Assembly: GCA_947034885.2 (NCBI GenBank)
Contig: OX344751.2
Location: 14,260,001-14,324,000, forward strand
Direction: 5' to 3'
DNA from: Thuidium tamariscinum
Lineage: Eukaryota > Streptophyta > Bryopsida > Hypnales > Thuidiaceae
Length of the DNA: 64,000 bases
In this document: in pieces, positions 1 through 11,814 of the stretch
Numbering within the stretch: position 1 is the stretch's first letter
Layout: every line of letters begins with the position of its first letter
The notes under the pieces: generated by a model
Told to the model about the DNA's origin: nothing
What the model saw: only the letters and a program-made list of their open reading frames with translations
Databases searched by the model: none
Made by a program: the position numbers and the translations under genes

Positions 1-640
1 CAAAATTTATGAGGAGTTTTAGTTTCTAGGCAATTATAGAATATCTAATTTTCTACCTTAAAATAAACTTTAAAGTCCTTTATCTTTTGAAATTTCAATA
101 TTTTTTGGGAAAGAAAATCACAAGATGTAGATTGTTTATTACAACCATTGGAATTGGAATTTTCCAATTCCATAACAAATTAAATTCTTTACAATTTTGT
201 ATTTTGAGTCATTTTCTACTTCTTTCTATTTTCTAATTTTTTCACTACAATTCCAAATGACGTGAAATTTTTTAAGCATGTATCCGACTTGTCTTAGAAA
301 AATAATCCGAAGAAGCACCACCATTTGGGACATTTTTTCATAGAAAAGTGAGCTTGTGAAGTATAGCTACCTTGTTTTTTGGAAGGTCAAAAAAATAATT
401 TGAGTGAATTTGAATGTTTATATCTTGCAATCCATGAAGTGAACATTTTTGAAATTTTTCCACATGATCTCAAATCATCATACTACAAGATCCTATGGTT
501 ATTATGTGTTTAAAAAAAATTCAAAAACTTGGTACTTGTAATAAAAATGGTAGTTTTAGAGCATTTTTGGTGAAAACATAGTCAAGAACTTAAAGGGTTA
601 AATACAAGTCTATATTAAAAATCTGATTAAGACTTTAAGA
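1..640 (+). repeat. Dispersed repeat R, copy 1 (cut by window start)
   Basis: AT-rich non-coding sequence that recurs, diverged, at about 31885-32860 (same strand), 45255-46225 (opposite strand) and 46570-47345 (same strand). Shared landmarks in order are a run like aaataaactttaaagtcc, a stretch like ttattacaac followed by ggaattgg, then tatcttgcaatcca, a run like aagatcctatgg, and a closing aagggttaaat. No coding capacity is seen. The parent element type is unknown. This is the only copy outside the giant hAT. Confidence 0.6.
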
Positions 641-1090
641 GCCCAATATGTAAGTGCTTCTTTTCCAAAAATTTAAAAGGTACTGGAAGGAAGTATTATG
701 GTTTTTAGTCTTTTTGCTAAATTATTAGTCTTTGAAAAGTTAGAATTAGGAAGACTAACCAAGTTAAAAGCAATGAAGACTCCTTTTAAAGCACCAAAGA
801 CATATAGGGATGTGTAAGGTAGATGTACTCATTACTAATCAGTGCCCCATCAACAATAAATAGGGTACCCTATTTCCAACCAAGATTGGAATGAATTTCT
901 ATTTTCTCCTTGAAATGTATGTCACTCTTTGTACTTTTTTAAAGGTTGGACCAATAAATAAATGACACATACACTAGAAGGGGGAGGGGTGATTTAAGTA
1001 GGAATTTAAGGTAAAAGAACCATACTATAAGGTCATGTATTTTCAGTAGGATTTGCTTAAAAGCATGTGTCTAGGACTTGCATTAATGTA
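641..1090. other. AT-rich intergenic stretch, no gene seen
   Basis: No ORF or structured element is recognisable. Base composition changes at about 1090, where sequence typical of the CACTA flank begins, so the left edge of the outer CACTA may lie near here. Confidence 0.4.
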
Positions 1091-1667
1091 CACGTTCTAA
1101 AGGTCAGTCCCTACCGTTTCAGTAGCGACCTCTGACTTTCCAGCGCGAGAGAATGATAGTGACGCACGATTACGATTTACAGTCGCCCTGGGGAATTCAC
1201 CGATTCCTGATTTATTGTTTTTTAACTTCTCGTAGGATTGGGACACTTGGCGCTGTGACCTCGTCGACAGAGATAATCCGCTAAGAGCTTGCATTTTATT
1301 CGATTGGATATTCTATTTCTTTTAAAAGAGATTCCATTGTACACGTTTCCAGTCCTCATATACGGTACGTATAAACACGTTGCGATATTGCTTTTTATTT
1401 CAAAAAATGACCTTCCTTGCGGATGGACTTCTGGCTACAATACTCTTTTTTGGAGTGTCCGCTTTAATACTACTGCACATATCAATATCTCACTCTCATG
1501 GTCACTGAGAGCTATTGACATGCTTGACACCATATAACCTTCTACTTCTCAACGTACACGCTGCACTGTACAGTACTACCCTCCTAGAATGAAGAAGCGT
1601 GAACTCCTTCTTCTTTGATCCCTTACATCTACATAATTAACGGAACTGCACTTACTTTCTACAACAG

Positions 1668-1955
1668 CTACACGCCTCCAATAGGCTGTAGAAGCATATC
1701 CGGCCACAATATCATTCGCCCATTCACTTCTTTGATGGTCTTACTCTTCAACTGCTCGACCCAACCAAGTGGAAATGGACAAATTTTCGATGCTCCACTT
1801 TCAGTGAATGATGTCACTTTGATGCACCTCCATGTTGTCGGAATAACTTTCTTGGCGAACTTGGAACCTGACAGTCCCATCACTATAGCTTTCACAATCT
1901 CCTCCTTAATACCTACAGTGTAAGCGAAAACTCTCACCACGTCGCCGCAATCCAT
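1668..1955 (-). CDS. Putative C-terminal exon of the TNPA-like CACTA gene
   Basis: An open minus-strand stretch of about 95 codons reads CPFPLGWVEQLK then GRMILWPDML. CACTA-associated TNPA/Ptta-type proteins often end with a region in which a Pro-rich turn is followed by an aromatic-Trp-Pro motif. The position, on the same strand and downstream of the larger TNPA-like block at 5239-7516, fits a last exon after long introns. Splice sites were not worked out. It could instead be a chance ORF: the family match is by general resemblance only, and the opposite strand of the same interval is also open. Confidence 0.4.
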   Translation of the reverse strand: MDCGDVVRVFAYTVGIKEEIVKAIVMGLSGSKFAKKVIPTTWRCIKVTSFTESGASKICPFPLGWVEQLKSKTIKEVNGRMILWPDMLLQPIGGV

Positions 1956-4900
1956 TTGCCACCATCCGTGCAGACCTAGTCAAACTCGGTCTTCAAATTG
2001 CAGGGTCGACCGCTGAGAACAGGAGTAATTACTGACACAGTTCAGGTAGTGGATGCGGTCCACAAACACTACCTTCATAGCTTCGTTTTCCCTCAATGTC
2101 AGGAGCAATTCAAGAATTCAGAAATTCCCTCACTCCTCATGGACAGCACGGCAATCGACGGCACGTTCTCACTCTCAACATTATTTCATTAACACTGAAT
2201 TTCAATCCCCTGGACAAGTGACAAAACTTCGGGATCGACACTCTCTCTAATTCCCCACTAATTTCTTCATGTCCACAGAAGCTCACCGTATCGTTTTCCA
2301 GAAATTTTCACGTCACCGAAGTTCAGTACTGGGACATGACATACTTCAATCATAACTGTACATGAAGAACCTGTCCTGACGGGCAACTTCAAGAACCCGT
2401 TGACACATGTGAAAAATTTTGTTACCTCCAATTCTGTTATGTCTATGTGACACTCCTTCGATTGACTTTTGCTCGCACTTCCCTACACCACATCCGACGA
2501 ATACTTCCCTACCTCTTGCAAAGAACAAGCACTTCCTTTTCTGTCCTCTTCTTTCACCTTCTTCGCAACGCCAGTCTGTTTCAACAAAACCATATCCAAA
2601 TTCTTAGGCTGGACGTTCTCCTTCATGGTTTTCGAAACTGCAAATGAACAGTGACGAATGTTAGATGTACATTGAAGAAGTCAAAGTTCTTGCATGATTA
2701 CTTTGCTATCCAATTACCCTGCAAGCACCGCCTACCACCGCCTGTGGTCTCCGTCTCTATCGTTTTGCGTTGATCCCTGTACATGGACAACAGTGCAGGA
2801 GTCCGTATGGACTGCTGACTCTCTCTCATTCTCTCATTCCTTTAACCGGTACTTGCTGATGCCATTATACACACTGCATTCCTTTCGAAGGTTGGCATAC
2901 GCTAGGCCAAGGAACCTGTTCCCAACTCCGATTACTGAATTTGAAATAACCAACTTCCATCCATGCAGCGCGACCACTTCAATTCTCAGTCACAGTGAAT
3001 GAGCAGTACTTCGATGCATAATACTGTCAACAGGTCCAATTGCAACCTCCATCATTTACACACATTTACGTAAAGTACCTCAAAATCTTCAGATTAAAAC
3101 AACAAATTCTCCGTTGACTAAAAACACTTCTCCCCGTGCACTGTAGAATGAGTTTCTGAATGTCAGAAGCCCATGGACACACAATCACACTTACATTTCT
3201 GGTACATCTCATGTCATATTCTTTTTACGCAAACACATCAGCCTACCCTGACCTCGTAATTCTTTGCATCCTTCTTCATGACGTCTTAAACTTCTTTGGC
3301 TTTACGTGATTCAGTCCGGAAAAATGCACTCCTACAACAGTCCTTGAAACATACACGCCACTTCTACTGTGACGGCCCCGGAGGAAAAATGTGGAACTAC
3401 CAATCACCCATCCAACATACATTTTTTATCATTCACTCTGCCGTCTGAATTCCCACATGTGCTCTTCCCTCCTGAAAATTAAAGACATAACCTCCTTTAC
3501 TCATGTACCTCTTTCATTCAATGAGAAGTCCATGTCCACTCCTGCTACCGAAAACAAGCCACTGTTCTTACTTATGCGTTCACAGTTCTCATGTCATCTT
3601 ATTTGAATTGACAATTACCAGCAACTTTAAAAACTTTTTCCTACATGCCAACATTCTCTGTTCAAATACAATCATCAATGAACCACACTTCCGCATCCCC
3701 TCCCTCAATTTCGTATATGCAAACCCCCCTCCCAGAAATAAAACCACTTCTAAGACAAGACGGAAATGAAGTGACCTTCTGTTCATGAACTCCCCACTAC
3801 ATATTCAACATTGGTTGACCTTATAGTTCCGTAGGATAAACACGTCAACAGTGCACCTGATAGAGCACCTACTTCTTCACAATGCACTTCGGAATTCAAT
3901 TATTCTCATTAACAAACAGGGTTTTCTAAATTCGTGTGCTACAAGGCTCATGTTTTCAGTCAATCCAACTTCTTAATCAGTGACATTCACATACTACTTA
4001 AGAGACGCATTCAACAACAATCTTCAGATGCTCAAGAAATGTGTTCAGTGACTTCCATTCTCTGACTATTATCACTACCCACTACAAACATGTGCTTTGA
4101 AAGATTCCTTTTCCCTCCACATGACCACGTTACCCAGGGCTAATTACATCCCAGACATTGGAGTCCCAACTATGGACACTCATGACTGTAGAGCACCGAA
4201 CCTACTCAACATTCGAAGAGGACATACCCACAACTTCTCAATGCAATTCGAGAGCAAGTCAAACTTACCCAGAACTAGATTCCACTACGACGACATGCTG
4301 GATTAATTACCTTTGTCCACTCCTGAGTTCACTCCAATTCTTGGCAACTCTTCCCCTTCACCAACGCCATCTTCGTTGACCTGCACAAAACCTACCTGTA
4401 CAGCACAGAAGAATGCAGTGCCAATGTATGGAGATTTCCAGTAAAAACATGATGCTTTCCTGTTAAATCAAGAATATGAACTCGACCTCACTGTACTTGT
4501 AACCTCGGAAGCATGCATTCGTGCCCTGCACTTCAGAGTGTCCTGTACCAGTCACAGATTCAATACGCTCTCTATGTCATCAAAGAAAATCATCCTCTAT
4601 ACATAATCACTTTCATTGCTCGATTGTGCTCTCCTTGTCACAAGAACTGCATAAAAAAAAATTCTCACACCATCCTCACATGACATCAGCATGTTTTCAT
4701 TATGAACTTCACCTCTCTAGATTTCTGAAGACGTAGAAGCTCGTCTTGGAGAATCCGTATTCTCTCGTCTACAGCCTCCTCCTTCGACACTGGAGTCCTA
4801 GAGCCACAACCTTCTTTCATCGTCATCAGCGTCTTCGGTGCACAGTGAGACTCCTACAAAAAATATATACAAAATCCTTATTCTTTTTGCATGATACAGA

Positions 4901-5238
4901 TCTTTGACGTCAACCCTCTCCCAGGGAATAAAGGAAGCATCACTATAAACATGCTCTAATGATTTAATACGTCATCGGCGTCCGTAAGGTGCATCAATTC
5001 ATGTAATCATTTTCAGCATTGTCGTCATGAAGGTCTCCATTCCCAATGACCCGCATAAAAAATTCAATAATATAAGAGCAGCACTTCTTCTTATTCTTAC
5101 ACGGCTCAGGGTACTCAGCTTCTTATTCTGCTTCACACGTAAACCGACAAACGCATAAGAGAATGAACCACAAACACCTTTTTCTCTGTAAAACGTTCAA
5201 GAAGGAGAAGACGACTTTCGAAGCCCCCCCCGTTCACA
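1956..5238. other. Non-coding stretch between TNPA-like exons
   Basis: Only short overlapping ORFs occur on both strands, and none has recognisable domain content. If 1668-1955 is the last exon, this is intron sequence of the TNPA-like gene. Otherwise it is subterminal CACTA DNA. I see no tandem array or structural RNA. Confidence 0.4.
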
Positions 5239-7516
5239 CTAAAAACTTGAATGATTTACAGCTTGGTTCCGCGGCGACTCCATGTCAAACTCATCGCGCA
5301 ACAGAAGTGTTCCCTTCCCCTTGCAGTTACTGCCGTCCACCTGAGGTGAGGGAATTTCCTTGGTACCTTTATTTGTCGCACTGAGAATTCCCTTCCAATG
5401 ACTTCCACTGACGTCGTCTGGCTTGGAGTCATCCACAATTTTTTGACACTTGTACTTTAGTTGCATCTTCCTATTTCGCATGCACTTCGTTGCGGACCTC
5501 TCGAACATCTCTCTAGCCCGGTGTGAGAATCCCTCAAACTCCCACTCCTTCTGCAGAGCTTGCCATATACTGTCGACCACATGCTTCGGATGGTGATTAA
5601 TGTTGTCCATTGTAGGATCCAGACGTCCACACTGACCTCGTAGTGCAGAACGCCAAACATGCTTGTGTATTCCTTTGGCTTTGGCCATTCCGTCCACATG
5701 CAACACGTACGGACGCTTCTTGAATGCTTTGCGGTTGTTCATGAGATCCGTGGCCTGCTTCTGCCTCAAACGATTCAACCTTCTCGTCCGCACTACTCTC
5801 TACTGAGGGGTTTCGTTCTCAGGAATCGGCAAGTCCTTCTGTGAATCAGACCCCTCTCTCGCTGAAGTCCTAGTCATTTGCGTCTCTCTTCGACGTCTGG
5901 CCTTAACAATGTTGTATGTACGTTGACTCCAAGTTTTGGGTGCATCAACATCGGCCGAATTCTCTGCACCAGATGCAGCCGGCCCGCCTTCTGAAAGAGG
6001 TCCGGAAGACGCCGGGAGCCCACTCAAGGCCCTTCTAGACTGCATCAACACCCGAAAAACCATCTCCTGAAACTGATTACCAAAAGCGGCTGCCAAGTGT
6101 GCATGCGCTGCATCTAAACTCGCCGATGCTGAAATGCCATCGTCATGCTCTATCTTCACTTCCTTCTCCACCTGAGGCGCTGGAACAGCTCTACTCTTGT
6201 TCGCTTCCATGTCAATTTCGACTGTATACATGCTGTCCAAAGAAACATCCGTGCTGTACCCATCACCCTGTTGAATTCTGTCCATTCTTTCGCTCCAGAC
6301 AAGTACCTGCTTACAGTAACAGACTTCGCGTAAACTCTTTCTGAACTCATTCCATCGAGTACCAGTTCAGAAAAGTGAAATTTCAGTCACATGTCCCTTC
6401 ATTTTCGAAATTGAATTTAACAAAATTTGGAATTGGCACTTACTGCTTCCTCATAGGGCGCAGCGACTTGGGTATCAGTCCTCCTCAAGATATCAAGCTC
6501 CTCCTCCGGTCGACTATAGTTCGCCTTCTCATGAAATTCCGAGTTACATTTCGCAGGACCTCCTGAGTAGACAGAAGAAGCCTCTGCGAACTCAGCTATC
6601 CTTGGACTCCGTCGTGGAGTTTTCCCAACCCGCACTGTAGGCTGCCTGGTTTTTCCTCTCGGAGATGGCGATGCTTTCTCTGCACGCCCGAAACTACGCT
6701 AACACGGCATTCACTGTGAATAAGAACGTCTTCCACTATGACCACTTTTACTATTATTGAGAATCTTAATATGGCAGGTGCACTCCGCAGACTTCACAAT
6801 CAATGTACATTCCGTAGGTGAAACAAATCGGCCACGTGAAAATGGGTCAACCGCACTACCTTTTCCGTGTTCCACCTAAATTTAAGGAGAGGTAATTCCA
6901 TGGCAACCAGTAATATCACTTTAGTTTCTCAGACAATGCCAAAAAAAGCCTAAATGTAGATGCATTCTTTAAATGCTGAACTCGAACTCCGTGCTCCATG
7001 ACGGCTGGACGTCGAAGCTTTCAACACATCAAACCTACCTACTTCATGGAACCTCCAATGAAGAAAGACGTAGAGTTTCCGAGAGGATCTAATGCAACCT
7101 GCGGTGCGTTCCTATAATTTGTCTTCTCCAACTCCTCATCCTCGAATTCTGCATGGAGTGCATGTCTAAAGAAAACTGTGGGACACAAGGAGCTCATGAA
7201 ACGATTTTCAGTAGTCCATGTAGATTCAAAGAGTACCTCACACATCAAAAAAGGTTCTCTTCCCTCAGAGTTCACAGACAGTAGTGACTGAAGGAATGCA
7301 TGCAGTGCATGCTAGGTAATGAAGACGACACCATCGAAGCTGTTGTCTGATATGCTTAAGTAGTCCAGGAACACTACATGAAGTCCACGGTATTGAAGAA
7401 AATATAAGTACGCACCTTTCTGGAATTAAACCAAGGATTCGCATCATGTCGTTGTTCCTCTGCACATTCTTGTTGCGCATTTCCTCGTAAGACGAGCAAT
7501 GCTCTGTTGAAGCCAT
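5239..7516 (-). pseudogene. TNPA/Ptta-type accessory gene of the outer CACTA element
   Basis: En/Spm-type elements encode, besides the transposase, a DNA-binding TNPA protein acting at subterminal repeats. Here the minus strand starts at 7516 (ATG) with MASTEHC then SYEEMRNKNVQRNN and LGLIPE, the short YEExRxxN N-terminus common in this protein class, followed by a GT donor near 7415. Further blocks are about 7039-7275, 6417-6635 (GKTPRRSPRI, a basic stretch) and 5800-6285. The core block at 5239-5793 has the pattern WxxLxxEWEF...MFERSATKCMRNRK typical of plant Ptta/En-Spm transposase-24-like domains. The 5800-6285 and 5239-5793 blocks share one frame and are separated by an in-frame TAG at 5800-5802. 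Exon limits are approximate. The in-frame stop makes a pseudogene likely. Confidence 0.6.
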
Positions 7517-8074
7517 CCTGTTCAAGTGCACAGGAACACGAGAAACGTAAGCAACGACAGGTCTACTAATACATTTTCTTCAATAAAATCAAACGCCACC
7601 TCTACGTTGTGAAACTGAAAAACGCCCACCCCAGTAATCCACCTACCCAGTTCAAAGGCATTTGAAGTCAACCTCATTCACTCAAGAGGAAAGCAATCCA
7701 AAGCCGCTCATTCAATAAATTTTAAGTATCAATACAACCACAGATGAGGAAATCCTGCCTTCCACTCTGCTGTCGTTACGGGCGAAAAGGAATTCGTGTA
7801 CCGTAGTGCGCCAAGACTACTCATCAGTCACACCGAATTTCTCAAGTAAGCCATACTACGAGCTACATGCATGGAGTACTATTCCCGTGCTGCTTAAAAC
7901 AAATATAAATAAATGCCATGTCACGGGGGAACAAGTGACCCACTTTCCGAGGAGAAGAGGATGCCTTCCAAGTACTTAGGGTTCAAAAATACGAGCGACG
8001 TTAACCCTAATCAATTTTCTCATTCTCTGCTTGCCGAGCGGCATCTAATCTTCTTGGGCGACAGTTCGTAGACA

Positions 8075-8296
8075 ATGGAAGTAGACACGGCAAGCGGCGA
8101 CGGGACATTCTCTCTGTTGGCTAATACACTGAATGCCCTTGAGCGCTCTCGTGCCAACGAGAGGTTGCTCGGGAGCTACAAATGCCCTTGCAATCTCTGC
8201 ATAGGAAGAGGGCGACCAGTACTGCGGGACACAATAGAGACGCACTTATGTCGACATGGATGAGATCCAACTCTCACCCACTCTATGCTGCTACGT
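8075..8296 (+). pseudogene. First exon of CACTA TNP2-like transposase, cut by Ty3 insertion
   Basis: The ATG at 8075 opens a 62-codon frame ending YKCPCNLCIGRG...TIETHLCRHG. A Cys-Pro-Cys-x2-Cys followed by His-Leu-x-x-His-Gly is the usual N-terminal zinc-binding signature of TNP2-type CACTA transposases. The frame meets TGA right after CRHG. The Ty3 5' LTR begins 33 bp downstream at 8297. The body of the same gene lies beyond the Ty3 element, from about 54130. The gene is divergent from the TNPA-like gene, whose start is about 560 bp to the left. Confidence 0.65.
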
Positions 8297-10288
8297 TGTC
8301 GTGATATAAATAAGTACACTATTTAAAATGTATAGGTATTTTGTATTTAAATTAGATTTTAGAATTCAAATTCTAGAATCTATATTTATGTTTGAAGTTC
8401 AACACTAAAATGTTGAATTGGAGGGTTTTTATGAAGTCATGAGATTTAGAATCTTAGGATTCTTCTTTGACTTTAGTTTTTACCTCCATTTAGTTTAGTT
8501 GAAGTTTAATATCTAATTTTAATCTTATATTTTATCTATATGTTTAGAAGATAAGATTATGAGTTAGAATTAGTTTATTTTTTAGTTTGATCTTTGAGTT
8601 TCATTGGCTTTGGAGAGTAAACTTGAACTTATGTTCTTGTTCTTTTCCTTTGGTCAATAGTTGTTTGGAGATCCATTTGGGCATCTCCCACTTAACTTAG
8701 GGTTGGTGAGTGATCTTCTTCCTCCTCTTAAGGGGGTTTGGAGAGTTTTTCATGAGGAGTTTTTTTGGTTAGTTGGTGTGTAGAGAGAGAAGTGTGTGTG
8801 TGTGTGTTTTGGAGAGTTTTGGCCGAATTTCGGGTTAATGTAGCTCATTGAGCATGAAGAATTGAGTAATGAAATTTTGACATGACATTTCTTATGTTTA
8901 GAGCTTTCCAAGGAGTGTTCACAAGTTGAATTTGGAGTTAAGAGTCAAAAGTTATGAGAGTTTGAAATTGTGAAGACCCAAGTATCTCCATTGAGAGGTC
9001 AGAGGCTTCAACAAGCTATAACTTTTGTAATACTTGTTTGTTTGACTTGAGATTTGGAGGGTGTATTGTCCTTGTGTGTATCTTTCTAAAAAGATATGAT
9101 ACTTGTCGTTTACAATTTTTATCAAAAAGTTATGAGGTGCCAAACTTTGGAGTGGAGTTTGGACTTGAAGGAGGGAGGCCGTATCTTCAACGCCCACAAC
9201 TTTTGGTCAGTTTTTTTTATGGAATTGAAACTTTGAGACGTGATAAATCATCATTTTATCTTTCCAAATTGAGTTTATTTGTATGAATTGGAATTGTGAT
9301 GCAAAGGTTATGTAGTATCAAAGGTTGAAGAATTTCATACCTTCTTATTTGAGAAGGCCGAGACTATACCTTTCATAACTTTTGGATAATATCTTAGATC
9401 ATTGTGATATTTTCAAAAGTTATAGATATTAGTGAGAGATTTCTAAATTTCTCTCACACTTAATATTTGGAGTTTTCAATCAAAAGTTATTGAGATTTAA
9501 AGAGGCAGTGATTGTTTAGGAAGAAGGAAGAGGACCTCAACTTTGCTTTCATATAACTTTTGGACAGTATCTTAGAATAGGCTCAAATTTTGTGAGTGAT
9601 TAGTTCATGCTCTTAGCTTTCTAAATTGCTAAAGCACTTAGTATTTGAGTTTCTAAAGCACCTGTGATATTGGATGGAAGGTCGCAGCTTGTATGAAACT
9701 TAGTTTTACTTAGTTCTTGTTAAGATTTCTTCAAGTTTGAAAGTGAAAGAAGTTTTCAAGACTCAAGGTTGAAGATTTGAGACTCAAGGGGGGAGAAGAT
9801 TGAAGATTCGTGTGTGTGACTTGTGGCTTGTTTTTCCTAGCCGGTTTTGGAGGCTAGTTGTTATTTCAATTTTTGCATCGTAAACTTGGTTGCGGGCTAT
9901 GAAGTCATTCTTATGACAGTTATTAGCCCCATTTTGTGTTTGTGGCGACGAAGTGGGGTTAATGGCCCACATGGTCGATCTTTTATGTTGTTCCCATTGA
10001 TGAAAGGCGCTTCCTGGTCATCGTGGGTTTGAAGTTTAGGGGCCCATCATCCGGACGGTCACTCGTGTTGGCTGTCCCATTTTACCCGTCCGAAGCCTTG
10101 TTTCTTATTACACACCCTTACCCTTGGCCCCATAGAGCCATCACAGGATAGGCTTATAGAAGATTCAAGTGAAGATTGAAGTGAAGATCGAGTGAAGATT
10201 CAAATTTTCGACATTACCTGTCACTCACTCAACGACTTGCAGCTAGGCATCCCGCGTGTTCCCTAAGGGCGCTCCTCTCTATCCGACA
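8297..10288 (+). repeat. Ty3/gypsy 5' LTR (1992 bp)
   Basis: It starts TGTCGTGATA and ends TCCGACA, giving TG...CA ends. It is nearly identical to 51126-53117. It contains a short (gt)n run near 8787-8807 and at least eight spaced copies of ATAACTTTT or its complement between about 8945 and 9560. No gene is encoded; short ORFs here are duplicated in the other LTR only because the LTRs are identical. Confidence 0.95.
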
Positions 10289-10312
10289 TTTGGTGCTTCC
10301 ACTAAGAGAGCT
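10289..10312 (+). promoter_or_regulatory. Probable primer-binding site of the Ty3 element
   Basis: Two bases after the LTR end the sequence reads TGGTGCTTCCACTAAGAGAG. It begins with TGG, the complement of a tRNA 3' CCA end, at the correct place for a minus-strand primer site. I did not identify the tRNA. Confidence 0.6.
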
Positions 10313-10335
10313 TAGGGGCGGTTGTTGAGTTGAAG

Positions 10336-11814
10336 ATGGAAGACCACGGAGGGGATATTGATGGAGGGACTAGTAGTCGACCTCAAGTTCCCATGGATGA
10401 CCAAGGAGAGAACGTTGGAGGAAGACCTACCGGTTGACCTCAGATTCCCATGGAAGATCTTTTGGGTGCATTAACAATGTTCATGCAACAACAAAGAGCT
10501 AATCAAGGTAGGCATGAGGCTACCAAGGCTCTAAAGACTGTTGTTATGAAGATTGGGAGATTTGATGGCAAGAACATCTCTAAGTTTTTGAGAACCTATG
10601 TTTGTGAAATGGAGGTGCAACAAGTTGGAGAGCCCTTCATGCTACAAACATTTGACATGGCGGTTGTATCTGACATCAGAGAGCGGGTACATGAAATCCG
10701 TGTGGCCGCTGCTTCATGGGTTAGATTTGCTGAGCAGCTACGAGATGAGTTCTTTGAAGAAGACTCAGAGAGGATGACCAAGAGAGCCTTTTTTAAGTGG
10801 GTTGAACAACGACCGGGCAACAATATGGGCCCAAATGAGTTGCTTAGAGATTTTGAGAAGAAGTATGCTCAACTGCCTTTAGCAGAAAGGCGCCTTCTTG
10901 ATTCTAGGAAGGCAGAGTTATTTCTTCAAGCAGCCGATGATGTTCTTGAAGACAAACTTCTACTGCTTCTTGGAGATCGTACTACCGAAGGCGGTTTCAC
11001 TAATGATTGGAGGAGTGTGGAGGAGATAGTTACTCTTTTGGCCAAGCAACGACGTGTGAAGTCAAGAGGAGTAGGAGCAAGGATTGACATAGAGCCTATC
11101 TACACTTTTAAAACTCCTAAGATGTCTTTTGCTCCTTCACCTTCTATACCTTCTACTTCTTCACCTTCCATTCCTTCAACTCCTACCATAAAGAACGTGA
11201 AGCCCAATGAAGAAAGTGCCCTTGAAGAGCTCATCAAAGGCTTTCGAGAGTTAAGGGTTGAGTTCACAGAGCTGAAGAAATCTAGGGGAGCTTCTTCTTC
11301 CTCTCAACCATTAGATGGAGCAATGAAATATCCTAGGAGATGTGTTTGGTGTGATGAAGACACTGAACATACCTTGAGAGGATGTGAATCTTATGAGGAA
11401 ATGCTCAAGAATGGTCATGTTTTCTATAAAGATGGCAAAATACATGAAGCATCCATAGACTCACCTTTAAGGACCAATTTTGGAAGAAGAGGCATGAAGA
11501 AACTTATGGAAGAGAAAATGGGAAGATCCATCTTTGTACAAGTGTATGCATCTGAGACATATTACATTTAAGTGAAACAACATATAATTGATGCATCTCC
11601 TGTTCAAAATCGTGTAGTAATGAAGAGAGGAGCTCAAGCTATAAGAAAGGCAACTGGATGGGAAGATCTTGTAGATGCAAGAAGCATTAGAGCCTTTTTA
11701 CATGAGGAAGGAATCCATGATGGAGTTTATGATGCTTCAGTTGAAGAGAAGCGTGTGAGATTTGATGATGAAGATGATGAAGAGCCAGCATCAAAGAGAA
11801 GACCTCCAATATAG
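10336..11814 (+). pseudogene. Ty3/gypsy gag
   Basis: The Gag frame opens at the ATG at 10336, meets an in-frame TGA in the gap before 10450, then stays open for 373 codons to a TAA at 11569-11571, and continues in frame to a TAG at 11812-11814. The N-terminal part is capsid-like (FDGKNISKFLRTY). A Ser/Pro-rich linker follows near 11130-11190. A single Cys-rich knuckle-like motif, CVWCDEDTEHTLRGC, is encoded near 11341-11385. The nucleocapsid would package RNA and the capsid would form particles. Stops in frame without shifts make it non-functional as read. The start at 10336 is chosen because it is the first ATG after the primer site and is in frame. Confidence 0.8.

Noticed and set aside
972-980. 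CACTAGAAG as the left end of the outer CACTA
   Set aside because: It shares nine bases with the MITE end, but no matching inverted end or TSD was found on the right side, and it lies in AT-rich sequence unlike the CACTA interior.
8787-8807. (gt)n run as an independent microsatellite locus
   Set aside because: It is an internal part of the LTR and is present in both LTR copies.
9784-10032. Matching ORFs in both LTRs as small genes
   Set aside because: They are duplicated only because the LTRs are identical. They lack domains, and opposite-strand ORFs overlap.
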